DNA of 7,888 nucleotides. It comes from Gammaproteobacteria bacterium. GTDB taxonomy: Bacteria; Pseudomonadota; Gammaproteobacteria; Arenicellales; Arenicellaceae. Each line of letters begins with the position of its first letter. Position 1 is the first letter of the stretch. The stretch lies in the NCBI GenBank assembly GCA_030426005.1, contig JAUHZM010000143.1, forward strand, positions 1 through 7,888, written 5' to 3'. Below the pieces are notes generated by a model that was not told the DNA's origin, made no database searches, and was given only the letters and a program-made list of their open reading frames with translations. Positions 1 to 6,943 of the stretch are shown in pieces. A program made the position numbers and the translations under genes.

Positions 1-359
1 GGTCCCACGTGCGTGTCGACCTGGTTCATGACCGTTTATCTGCGCGCAATAAAGCCATAATTGACCTCGTTGGCACGCTGTTTTTTCTCATTCCGACCTG
101 CCTGATCGTGGTCTGGACTGGTTGGCAATTTACCGCGGCAGCGTATGGTCTTGGCCAACAACCTGGCAGCGTGACCGAGTTCTTTACGCAATTAACGAGC
201 ACTGGCATCGGTGAAAAATCACAAGACCCGGGCGGATTGTTGAACCGTTGGATCATTAAAGGCGTTATTCCGCTGTCATTCTTTGGTCTGCTGCTGGCTG
301 CGATCGCCATGCTGTTAGAGTCTATCCAGCGTCTGCAAGCCGCAATGAGGGAGGCTTAA
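1..359 (+). CDS. TRAP transporter small permease subunit (DctQ/FcbT2-like), 5' truncated by window edge
   Basis: This is the C-terminal part of the small membrane subunit of a tripartite ATP-independent periplasmic (TRAP) transporter, which pairs with the large permease to drive solute uptake with an ion gradient. The first whole codon is at position 3, and 118 residues are visible. The opening S-H-V-R-V-D followed by L-S-A-R is the conserved stretch found in the middle of this family (known from family memory), so the real start lies upstream and the GTG at 9 is internal. Two hydrophobic helices are visible, at about residues 22-44 and 85-106. Between them is the motif D-P-G-G-L with a following R-W-I-I-K-G, typical of the FcbT2-type (mannitol/chloroaromatic) small permeases. 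The two N-terminal helices are missing. The loop before D-P-G-G looks longer than usual. The large permease gene follows after 6 nt, so the two are in one operon. Family call is secure; substrate is unknown. Confidence 0.88.
   Translation, partial: SHVRVDLVHDRLSARNKAIIDLVGTLFFLIPTCLIVVWTGWQFTAAAYGLGQQPGSVTEFFTQLTSTGIGEKSQDPGGLLNRWIIKGVIPLSFFGLLLAAIAMLLESIQRLQAAMREA
348..354 (+). promoter_or_regulatory. Ribosome binding site of the TRAP large permease gene
   Basis: The purine run AGGGAGG lies inside the last codons of the small permease gene, 11 nt before the ATG at 366. It matches the anti-Shine-Dalgarno well and supports that ATG as the start. The spacing is slightly long. Its position inside the upstream gene fits tightly linked translation of the two permease subunits. 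Confidence 0.6.
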
Positions 360-365
360 TCCGCC

Positions 366-1688
366 ATGCACGGTATTACCATATTCATTGTTGCCTTATT
401 GTTTTTGTTATTCGGTTACCCGGTGGCGTTTACCTTTGCGGGGATCGGCATAGCCTTCGTGGTGCTGTTCGCTGATCCCAGCCAATTGGCGCAGATCCCC
501 TATCGAATTTACGCCAATATGGGGGACAACGGTGAGGGCCTAGTGCTGATGGCCGTGCCGCTGTTTATCTTCATGGGCATCATTTTGCAGCGCACCAAGT
601 TAGCTGAGCAGCTACTGGAATCGATGGGGCAATTATTCGGTTCGGTACGTGGCGGACTCGCGATTTCGACCGTGCTAGTCGGTGCCTTGTTAGCCGCATC
701 AACGGGTGTAGTCGGTGCCAGTGTGGTGGCGATGGGTTTGATTTCCCTGCCTGTCATGCTGCGATACGGTTATAAAACTGAGTTAGCGACCGGTACGATC
801 GCAGCATCCGGCACGCTAGGACAAATTATTCCCCCATCCATCGTCTTGATTATTCTGGCAGATGTACTGAGTGTGCCGGTCGGTGATTTGTTCAAAGCAG
901 CTCTGATTCCAGGGTTAGTGTTAATCGGGAGCTACATTGCGTATATCCTGATTTACTGCCGAATCAAGCCAGATGCAGCACCCGTTATTGAAAGTACCTT
1001 ATCGTCTCAATCACGTCGTCAGGTGATTGTCAGCGCCCTACTCGCTGTAGTCCCGCCACTGGCACTGATACTGATTGTTTTGGGCTCGATCTTTAACGCT
1101 GTCGCGACACCAACCGAATCGTCTGCCTTGGGCTGTGTCGGTGCAATTTTACTGGCCATTTTGTATCGCAAGTTCTCACTCCGGATGCTATGGGAAAGCG
1201 CGCATGAAACAGTCAAAATTACGGCCATGGTCTTTGCTGTGTTACTAGGCGCATCGATTTTTTCAATGGGGTTTGCCTATACCGGTGGTGAGCATCAGGT
1301 TGAGCAATTGTTGTTATCGATTCCGGGCGAGAAATGGGGCTTTCTGATCGCGGTAATGTTGCTCATCACGCTACTCGGTTTCTTCCTCGACTACATTGAG
1401 ATCTCGTACATCGTGCTTCCTTTGGTGTATGCGGTAGTCCTAGAACTGGGTATCAATCAGGTGTGGTTTGCGATTCTGGTAGCAATAAACTTACAAACTT
1501 CGTTCCTGACACCACCCTTTGGATTCGCCCTTTTCTACCTCAAAGGTGTGGCGCCAGCCAATGTACAAACCGCGCAGATTTATCGCGGTGCGATTCCGTT
1601 CATTTTGATACAACTGTTGATTCTTAGCACGATGTTGGTGTTTCCACAGTGGTACGGCATGAGCGCTGAACAACCCAGTCTTTGGTAA
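366..1688 (+). CDS. TRAP transporter large permease subunit (DctM/FcbT3-like)
   Basis: This 440-residue inner-membrane protein is the transport subunit of a TRAP carrier, which moves a substrate handed over by a periplasmic binding protein using an ion gradient (usually Na+). The length matches the family. It is hydrophobic throughout, with roughly a dozen membrane segments. Recognisable blocks are M-A-V-P-L-F-I-F-M-G (62-71), the glycine-rich hairpin A-S-T-G-V-V-G-A-S-V (111-120), S-G-T-L-G-Q-I-I-P-P-S (148-158), N-A-V-A-T-P-T-E (244-251) and L-T-P-P-F-G-F (381-387) with K-G-V-A-P (393-397). The combination of V-V-G-A-S-V-V-A-M-G and G-T-L-G-Q-I-I-P-P-S fits the FcbT3 branch better than the C4-dicarboxylate DctM branch. 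Known relatives of this branch handle aromatic or 2-oxo/hydroxy acids, but substrate cannot be read from the permease. The ATG at 366 is supported by an upstream AGGGAGG. The gene sits between the small permease and a hydrolase gene in the same direction. Confidence 0.95.
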   Translation: MHGITIFIVALLFLLFGYPVAFTFAGIGIAFVVLFADPSQLAQIPYRIYANMGDNGEGLVLMAVPLFIFMGIILQRTKLAEQLLESMGQLFGSVRGGLAISTVLVGALLAASTGVVGASVVAMGLISLPVMLRYGYKTELATGTIAASGTLGQIIPPSIVLIILADVLSVPVGDLFKAALIPGLVLIGSYIAYILIYCRIKPDAAPVIESTLSSQSRRQVIVSALLAVVPPLALILIVLGSIFNAVATPTESSALGCVGAILLAILYRKFSLRMLWESAHETVKITAMVFAVLLGASIFSMGFAYTGGEHQVEQLLLSIPGEKWGFLIAVMLLITLLGFFLDYIEISYIVLPLVYAVVLELGINQVWFAILVAINLQTSFLTPPFGFALFYLKGVAPANVQTAQIYRGAIPFILIQLLILSTMLVFPQWYGMSAEQPSLW

Positions 1689-1699
1689 TCAGAATAAGG

Positions 1700-2566
1700 G
1701 TGGCTACGTCGCTTGAAACCGTTGCGTTCGCTGCTGACGATGGCGTTGGCAATCAGCTTCGAATTGCGCGAACCCAGGTGCCTACCGACTCACTTGTCGT
1801 GCTACTACCTGCCATGGGCACACCGGCCACCAAATACGACGCACTCCTCACGAGCTTAGCGGAAAACGGTGTGCATGCAGCAAGTTTTGACTTACGTGGC
1901 CACGGCGCAAGTAGTGTGCGAGCGGGTCGCCAAAGCGATTTTTCTTACACTAACCTGATTAACCAAGACCTCATAACGGCATTAAACGCACTGCGTGAGC
2001 GGTTCCCGACACACAAGATCGTATTGAGCGGACACAGTCTCGGCGGACAGATTGCGGCGCTTTATTTAGCGCGTCATCTGCCAACGGATGTGTGTGGCTT
2101 GTGCTTGCTCGCTTCCTGCACAGTCGATTATCGAGGCTGGACCGGCACACGAAAAGTGGGCACCCTGTTGTTTACCCAAGCCGCTTACCTGATTGCCAAG
2201 CTGGTCGGTCATCTTCCTGGGCGTCAAATTGGCTTTGCCGCGCGCGAAGCACGTGGCGTGATGCGTGACTGGGCTAGCAATGCTCGCAGCGGTCGCTATG
2301 CCTTATTGAATGACACATTCGACTACGAATCGGGCTTAGCTCGTGTCACCACGCCGACACTCGCCATAAACTTTAGCGACGATGACTACGCTCCAGTGGC
2401 CGCCACCGAGCGATTATTGAATAAGTTTTCCCCGCAAGCTCAACGTGAACAAAGATTGATCAATGCCGAGCAAATGGGCGTACAACAAGCTGGGCATTTT
2501 ACATTTCTACGCCACTCGGAGCTTGTTGCGACTCAGTTAGCAAACTGGGCTAAACAACTCGGGTAA
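1700..2566 (+). CDS. Alpha/beta-fold hydrolase (serine hydrolase, S33/COG4757-like)
   Basis: This is a predicted cytoplasmic serine hydrolase of 288 residues if it starts at the GTG at 1700. It has no signal peptide. Seen in order: an oxyanion strand L-L-P-A-M-G (35-40), R-G-H-G (66-69), the nucleophile elbow G-H-S-L-G-G with Ser113, a lid-like helical region (about 145-205), an acidic cluster D-D-D (227-229) holding the likely catalytic Asp, and A-G-H-F with His266. So the Ser-Asp-His triad appears complete. The P-A-M-G start of the core and the arrangement resemble COG4757-type predicted hydrolases, so the reaction (ester, thioester, lactone or peptide) is unknown. The frame is also open from a TTG at 1682, which would overlap the permease stop by 7 nt. 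GTG 1700 is preferred on codon strength, but neither has a well placed ribosome site. The 11-nt gap after the TRAP large permease suggests one operon and perhaps action on the imported compound. Three cysteines (132, 135, 140) cluster after the nucleophile helix, without an obvious role. Confidence 0.85.
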   Translation: MATSLETVAFAADDGVGNQLRIARTQVPTDSLVVLLPAMGTPATKYDALLTSLAENGVHAASFDLRGHGASSVRAGRQSDFSYTNLINQDLITALNALRERFPTHKIVLSGHSLGGQIAALYLARHLPTDVCGLCLLASCTVDYRGWTGTRKVGTLLFTQAAYLIAKLVGHLPGRQIGFAAREARGVMRDWASNARSGRYALLNDTFDYESGLARVTTPTLAINFSDDDYAPVAATERLLNKFSPQAQREQRLINAEQMGVQQAGHFTFLRHSELVATQLANWAKQLG

Positions 2567-2696
2567 ACGTCGTCATACCATGGTGGACGCCTATGTTCCT
2601 CCGCGCGATTTCTGACCAGAGTCCACGCTCTAACCACATTCCCCTAATCTTTTAACCCAAACGCCTATGGATTCCACAATTCTCACGGTGATCTGC

Positions 2697-2731
2697 GCCG
2701 CTGAATGGTAGAATCAGCGCTGTTTTTTTTT
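2697..2731 (+). terminator. Putative rho-independent terminator of the TRAP/hydrolase operon
   Basis: GCTGA (2700-2704) pairs with TCAGC (2714-2718). Allowing one bulged C at 2699, GC at 2697-2698 pairs with GC at 2719-2720, giving a seven-pair stem with a 9-nt loop. After two bases (TG) comes an uninterrupted T9 tract (2723-2731). This is the layout of an intrinsic terminator for transcripts coming from the left. It sits only 14 nt before the mfd ATG, and its loop contains the -10-like element, so part of the symmetry could be chance. The pairing is seen directly; activity is inferred. Confidence 0.5.
2706..2714 (+). promoter_or_regulatory. Putative extended -10 promoter for mfd
   Basis: The string TGGTAGAAT fits an extended -10 element: TGN directly followed by TAGAAT, one mismatch from TATAAT. 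No good -35 hexamer lies 16-18 nt upstream, which extended -10 promoters tolerate. The predicted transcription start is near 2720-2722, at the beginning of the T9 tract, giving a leader of about 24 nt before the mfd ATG. This would be the housekeeping promoter for mfd and the downstream metallopeptidase gene. No operator is evident. Confidence 0.42.
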
Positions 2732-2744
2732 GACGCAGACGAGA

Positions 2745-5700
2745 ATGACAGTGCAGTCCCCAAACCAACCCAGCATTCCCGCTAAAACCGGTGAAGTTCT
2801 TCACTGGCGTAAACTCCATGGCAGCGCATCCAGCCTCGCGGTGTCATCGCTGATTCAGCAAGGTAAGTTTGTGGTCTATGTTTGCTCGGAAGCACAGCAT
2901 ATTACGCCCATCGAGACCGAACTCGGATTCTTTCTGGGGTCCAAGGATGCCGTGTTCACGTTTCCAGACTGGGAGTGCCTGCCCTATGACCGCGTGTCGC
3001 CGCATCCAGACATCATCTCGCGACGTCTACTGGCATTGCATCGGCTACCCGAATTAAAAACGGGAGTACTGGTGGTTCCACTGACTGCGTTGATGCAGCG
3101 CTTGTCACCGCGCAGTTACATTGATGGACATACATTTCAGCTCGAAGTTGGCGATGAGCTGGACACCGAAGCATTTCGCAAACGACTTATCGATGCCGGG
3201 TATTACAGCGTCGATCAGGTGATGGCGCCCGGCGAATTCGCCATTCGTGGCGGTATTGTGGACGTATTCCCTTCCGGCGTTGAATCGCCCTTCCGACTCG
3301 ATTTGTTCGACACCACGATCGAGTCCATCAAACTGTTTGACACCGAGTCGCAGCGCTCAACGGATGCGCTAGATCGGATTCAACTTCTCCCAGCGCGCGA
3401 GTTTCCCCTTGACGATGACAGTGTTGCCCAGTTTCGACAGGCGTTTCGTGCCACGGTCGACGGAGACCCCAAACAATCGATTATTTACCGTGAGGTGAGC
3501 AAGGGGCTGGCACCGACCGGCTCTGAGTTCTACTTACCGCTGTTCTTTGAACACACTAACACCCTGTTCGATTATCTTCCGCAGGACACCACCTTTGTGC
3601 TGGAAGAAGGTGTGATGGAAAACGCGGAAACACTGCAGTCGGAGATCATCGACCGTCACGCCAATGCCAAACTAAATCCTGAGTGGCCACCACTGGCACC
3701 AAGCACCCTATTCTTGGCACCCGATGAAATCTACGCCGGGCTCAAAGCGTATCCGCGCGCGCAATTGCTCAACCTAAATCTAAAAGACGTTAAACACATT
3801 GTTGATTACGACACGCAGGCACCAGCGCAGTTTAAGATCAATCCGCGTGGTGAGCACCCGTATGACGACTTTATTCGCCATGTTCGGGCGCCAGGGCATC
3901 GAACACTATTGATTGCCGAGTCTGCCGGTCGCCGCGAAAGCTTGTTAGGCTTGCTCAAAGAAAACGGATTGCAGTGCACTACAGTCGGTAGTTGGGCACA
4001 GTTTCTCGAGGTGGATGACAGTGTGTGTCTCACAGTCTCTGCCATCGATCGTGGACTCAAACTCGACACTCAAAACATTGAAATCGTCACGGAATCGCAG
4101 CTCTACGGAGAGCGAACGTTTCAACGGCGCCGGCGTTCGGATAAAAACCGCGACCCAGATGCCATTATCAAATCGCTGGCCGAACTGAATATCGGTGACC
4201 CGGTAGTCCACGAGGATCACGGGGTTGGTCGATATCGTGGTCTCGAGACCTTAAATTTGGACGGTGACGACAACGAATTTGCCACCATTGAGTACCAGGG
4301 TGGCGACAAGATCTACATTCCTGTGCTGTCGCTGGATTTGGTGTCGCGTTATGTTGGTGGCGGGCCAGAAACCGCACCACTTCATAAAATGGGCAGTGAT
4401 GCCTGGGTCAAATTACGCAATAAAGCCAAAGAAAAGGCCTATGACGTGGCCGCTGAATTGTTAGAAGTCCAAGCCATGCGACTGGCACGTGTTGGGCATG
4501 CGTTTCCGCCAATTGACCATTCCTACGATGCGTTTGCGGCAGGTTTCGGCTTCGAAGAGACGCCCGATCAAGAGCAGGTAATCAATGACGTGATCAACGA
4601 CATGACCTCGGCCAAGCCAATGGATCGACTGGTTTGCGGTGATGTTGGCTTTGGTAAAACGGAGATTGCCTTGCGTGCCGCTTACATGGCCATTGCTGGT
4701 GGCAAACAGGTGGTGGTCCTAGTGCCAACCACGCTGTTGGCCCAACAGCACTACAATAATTTCGCTGATCGCTTTGCCGACTGGCCAGTCAATGTTGAGT
4801 TGTTCTCACGTTTTCGCACTGCTAAAGAAACCGCGCAAGGCATTGAAGGCATCAAAAATGGCACCGTCGATATCGCTGTCGGCACACACAAATTGATTCA
4901 AAAAGGCATTGAATTCAAAGACTTAGGCTTAATGATCATCGACGAAGAGCACCGCTTCGGCGTGCGCCAGAAAGAACAACTCAAGAAGTTGCGCAGCCAG
5001 GTGGATATTCTGACCTTGACCGCAACTCCGATTCCACGCACCTTGAATTTCGCCTTGAGTGGCCTGCGTGATATTTCGGTGATCGCCACACCACCGCGTG
5101 CCCGCATGTCAGTCAAGACGTTTGTTCGTGAATGGGATGATGGCCTATTGAAAGAAGCATTAACGCGTGAATTACGGCGCGGTGGTCAAATCTATTTTCT
5201 GCACAACGAAGTGCAGACCATTGAGAAAATGCAGCAACGAATCCTGGACCTGGTGCCAGACGCACGGATTCGAATCGGTCATGGGCAAATGCCGGAACGT
5301 GAACTTGAAATGGTTATGCGCGACTTCTATCACCAGCGCTTTAATATCCTGCTGTGCACCACCATTGTCGAAAGCGGGATTGATGTGCCCACTGCGAACA
5401 CGATTGTGATCAACCGTGCAGATCGTTTTGGTCTTGCACAGCTGCATCAGCTGCGTGGACGCGTCGGCCGTTCGCACCATCAGGCTTATGCCTATATGAT
5501 TGCGCCACCGCTGAATACAATGACCGAAGACGCACGTAAGCGGCTGACCGCTATTGAGAGCCTCGACACACTGGGCGCTGGCTTCGCCCTCGCCTCTCAG
5601 GACCTCGAGATTCGTGGCGCTGGTGAACTGTTAGGCGAGTCGCAAAGTGGTACGATTGATCAGATCGGCTACAGCATGTACAGCAGCTTTCTGGAACAAG

Positions 5701-6221
5701 CCATCGCAACGATCCAACGCAAGCGCAAACAGAAACGCGGGGAAGCCGTCGAGCCATTGGATGTGCAAGAAAAGGTCGAGATCAATCTACATATTCCAGC
5801 CCGTTTTCCAGATGCCTACCTGCCAGACGTGCACATGCGCTTGACCATGTACAAACGGATTGCCAGTGCCGCTAATCGTGAACAGCTGGACGAACTGCAA
5901 GTGGAAACGATTGATCGATTCGGCTTACTGCCAGATGCGGCCAAGAACCTGTTTGCCATCGCCGCTTTAAAATTAAAAGCAGCGCGTTGTGATGTGGCGT
6001 CAATTGAAGTTGGCCCCTCCGGCGGCGTGGTTAAATTTGTCAGTGACCCAGACATCAATGTTGAACAGCTAATGCGTACGATTGCCGCCAACCCAGAGGC
6101 GTATCGCTTTAACGGTCCCGAGTCGGTGCGTCTGCTAACGCCAAGCTCAGAGCCAGAACAGCGTATCAAACTTGTGCAGACCTTCTTGGCAGAGATTCAC
6201 AACGAGCATGAAGACGACTGA
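2745..6221 (+). CDS. mfd: Transcription-repair coupling factor Mfd
   Basis: Mfd is a cytoplasmic DNA translocase that pushes or removes RNA polymerase stalled at DNA lesions and recruits UvrA for nucleotide excision repair. This copy has 1158 residues, against 1148 in E. coli. The N-terminal UvrB-like module includes D-W-E (75-77); Arg168, Arg184 and Phe188 match E. coli R165, R181 and F185, which contact UvrA. The RNA polymerase interaction domain contains V-V-H-E-D-H-G-V-G-R-Y (487-497), and Leu503 matches E. coli L499. The RecG-like helicase motor has Walker A G-D-V-G-F-G-K-T-E (632-640, Lys638), D-E-E-H (733-736), T-A-T-P-I-P-R-T (759-766), G-H-G-Q-M (845-849) and Q-L-R-G-R-V-G-R (902-909). 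The TRG translocation motif D-L-E-I-R-G-A-G-E-L-L-G-E is at 953-965, followed by the regulatory C-terminal domain. All key residues look intact. The ATG at 2745 is chosen by alignment with the E. coli N-terminus; a TTG at 2730 lies in the T-run and a GTG at 2751 is also possible. The ribosome site (GACGAGA, 2738-2744) is weak. Confidence 0.98.
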   Translation: MTVQSPNQPSIPAKTGEVLHWRKLHGSASSLAVSSLIQQGKFVVYVCSEAQHITPIETELGFFLGSKDAVFTFPDWECLPYDRVSPHPDIISRRLLALHRLPELKTGVLVVPLTALMQRLSPRSYIDGHTFQLEVGDELDTEAFRKRLIDAGYYSVDQVMAPGEFAIRGGIVDVFPSGVESPFRLDLFDTTIESIKLFDTESQRSTDALDRIQLLPAREFPLDDDSVAQFRQAFRATVDGDPKQSIIYREVSKGLAPTGSEFYLPLFFEHTNTLFDYLPQDTTFVLEEGVMENAETLQSEIIDRHANAKLNPEWPPLAPSTLFLAPDEIYAGLKAYPRAQLLNLNLKDVKHIVDYDTQAPAQFKINPRGEHPYDDFIRHVRAPGHRTLLIAESAGRRESLLGLLKENGLQCTTVGSWAQFLEVDDSVCLTVSAIDRGLKLDTQNIEIVTESQLYGERTFQRRRRSDKNRDPDAIIKSLAELNIGDPVVHEDHGVGRYRGLETLNLDGDDNEFATIEYQGGDKIYIPVLSLDLVSRYVGGGPETAPLHKMGSDAWVKLRNKAKEKAYDVAAELLEVQAMRLARVGHAFPPIDHSYDAFAAGFGFEETPDQEQVINDVINDMTSAKPMDRLVCGDVGFGKTEIALRAAYMAIAGGKQVVVLVPTTLLAQQHYNNFADRFADWPVNVELFSRFRTAKETAQGIEGIKNGTVDIAVGTHKLIQKGIEFKDLGLMIIDEEHRFGVRQKEQLKKLRSQVDILTLTATPIPRTLNFALSGLRDISVIATPPRARMSVKTFVREWDDGLLKEALTRELRRGGQIYFLHNEVQTIEKMQQRILDLVPDARIRIGHGQMPERELEMVMRDFYHQRFNILLCTTIVESGIDVPTANTIVINRADRFGLAQLHQLRGRVGRSHHQAYAYMIAPPLNTMTEDARKRLTAIESLDTLGAGFALASQDLEIRGAGELLGESQSGTIDQIGYSMYSSFLEQAIATIQRKRKQKRGEAVEPLDVQEKVEINLHIPARFPDAYLPDVHMRLTMYKRIASAANREQLDELQVETIDRFGLLPDAAKNLFAIAALKLKAARCDVASIEVGPSGGVVKFVSDPDINVEQLMRTIAANPEAYRFNGPESVRLLTPSSEPEQRIKLVQTFLAEIHNEHEDD

Positions 6222-6921
6222 GATTCTGATTGACGATTTAACGGTCACTATCGTTCGCTCAGCTCGACGGCGAAGGCTGACGCTGGAGGTTGACCCGAAA
6301 GGCATTCGCGCACGCGCCCCGAGTCGCATGCCTGTTCACGATATCGTTGATTTTGTGGAACTGAAACGTGACTGGCTACACAAGGCATTACAAGGTCTGC
6401 CAGAACGATCACCGGTCGTGCCATTCGCCGATGGTGCTGAAGTGTTACTGCATGGGGTACGCACAAAGGTACGCTTTCTCGTCGGGCAACGCGGCGCTAT
6501 TCACCTGACTGATGATGCTTTGTGGATACCCGTATTGCCAAGTCATTTGCCGATCGTTGAATCAGCGCGTAACAAGTTGGTGAGGTGGTTAAAACAACAG
6601 GCGGCAGAGCAAATTGAACAGCGTGTGGCACACTACGCAGCGCATATGTCAGTGCCGCGCACACCGCGCCATGCCATTAAGGTGCGCGATTACAAGCGTC
6701 GTTGGGGAAGTTGTGATGCCAAAGGCAACCTAGCGTTTAACTGGCGCATTATCATGGCGCCATCAGCCACACTGGACTACGTAGTGGTGCACGAACTGGC
6801 ACACTGCTTTGAGTTCAATCACTCGCGCCGCTTATGGCAAATCGTCGAGGAAATCGTGCCAGATCGACGCGTGCACCAAGCCTGGTTAAATGCCCACGGC
6901 TATCAAATGTATACGCTCTAA
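6208..6921 (+). CDS. YgjP-like zinc metallopeptidase (DUF45, M48/SprT-related)
   Basis: This 237-residue protein is a predicted zinc-dependent hydrolase of the YgjP/DUF45 family, probably cytoplasmic as no signal peptide or membrane segment is seen. The N-terminal half has an arginine-rich strand (residues 18-23) and beta-rich sequence. The C-terminal half carries W-G-S-C (166-169), then H-E-L-A-H (195-199) and N-H-S with His205. His195, His199 and His205 are the expected metal ligands and Glu196 the catalytic base, so the site is complete. Family knowledge: the fold is related to the SprT/WLM proteases that include Wss1 and SPRTN, but substrates of bacterial YgjP-like proteins are not settled; from memory, E. 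coli YgjP has been reported in a screen as a UTP pyrophosphatase. The ATG at 6208 overlaps the end of mfd by 14 nt, and the ribosome site would lie in mfd coding sequence, so expression is probably coupled to mfd. An in-frame alternative start at 6172 lies deeper in mfd and adds no family sequence. Confidence 0.92.
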   Translation: MKTTEILIDDLTVTIVRSARRRRLTLEVDPKGIRARAPSRMPVHDIVDFVELKRDWLHKALQGLPERSPVVPFADGAEVLLHGVRTKVRFLVGQRGAIHLTDDALWIPVLPSHLPIVESARNKLVRWLKQQAAEQIEQRVAHYAAHMSVPRTPRHAIKVRDYKRRWGSCDAKGNLAFNWRIIMAPSATLDYVVVHELAHCFEFNHSRRLWQIVEEIVPDRRVHQAWLNAHGYQMYTL

Positions 6922-6933
6922 CGCCGAAGCGCC
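6920..6933 (-). other. Short UUCG-loop hairpin between the convergent genes
   Basis: Read on the minus strand, GGCGC (6933-6929), TTCG (6928-6925) and GCGTT (6924-6920) form a stem of three GC pairs and two G-U pairs closed by a C(UUCG)G tetraloop, just after the stop of the YheT-like gene. There is no T-run after it on this strand. On the plus strand the stem is only 3 bp, followed by CCTTTGTTTT. It may mark the 3' end of the minus transcript, but it is not a convincing terminator in either direction. Confidence 0.25.
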
Positions 6934-6943
6934 TTTGTTTTGG

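Larger units (their letters stand above)
2567..2744. other. Intergenic region between the hydrolase gene and mfd
   Basis: This 178-nt gap carries no credible gene and no RNA gene that I can recognise. Its left part (2567-2690) shows only weak symmetry: an 8-bp palindrome ACCATGGT at 2577-2584 and a GTGGAC/GTCCAC pair with a 32-nt loop. Its right end contains the terminator-like hairpin, T9 tract and extended -10 motif listed separately. Confidence 0.7.

Noticed and set aside
9..359. GTG at 9 as the true start of the small TRAP permease
   Set aside because: The two codons before it (S-H) continue a conserved H-V-R-V-D stretch of the family and the frame is open to the edge, so the gene is truncated rather than starting here.
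2583..2626. Inverted repeat GTGGAC/GTCCAC after the hydrolase gene
   Set aside because: Only 6 bp with a 32-nt loop and no T-run; expected by chance and weaker than the hairpin at 2697-2731.
2730..2744. TTG at 2730 as the mfd start
   Set aside because: It is part of the T9 tract, lies within about 10 nt of the predicted transcription start, has no ribosome site, and adds five residues with no family match.
5816..6169. Antisense open frame of 117 codons under mfd, and similar frames at 3806-4220 and 5172-5480
   Set aside because: They lie opposite a strongly conserved gene, have composition typical of reverse-frame reading, and show no motif or ribosome site.
6172..6207. Upstream in-frame start for the YgjP-like gene
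   Set aside because: It would add 12 residues encoded fully inside mfd, with no resemblance to the family; the ATG at 6208 gives the usual N-terminus.
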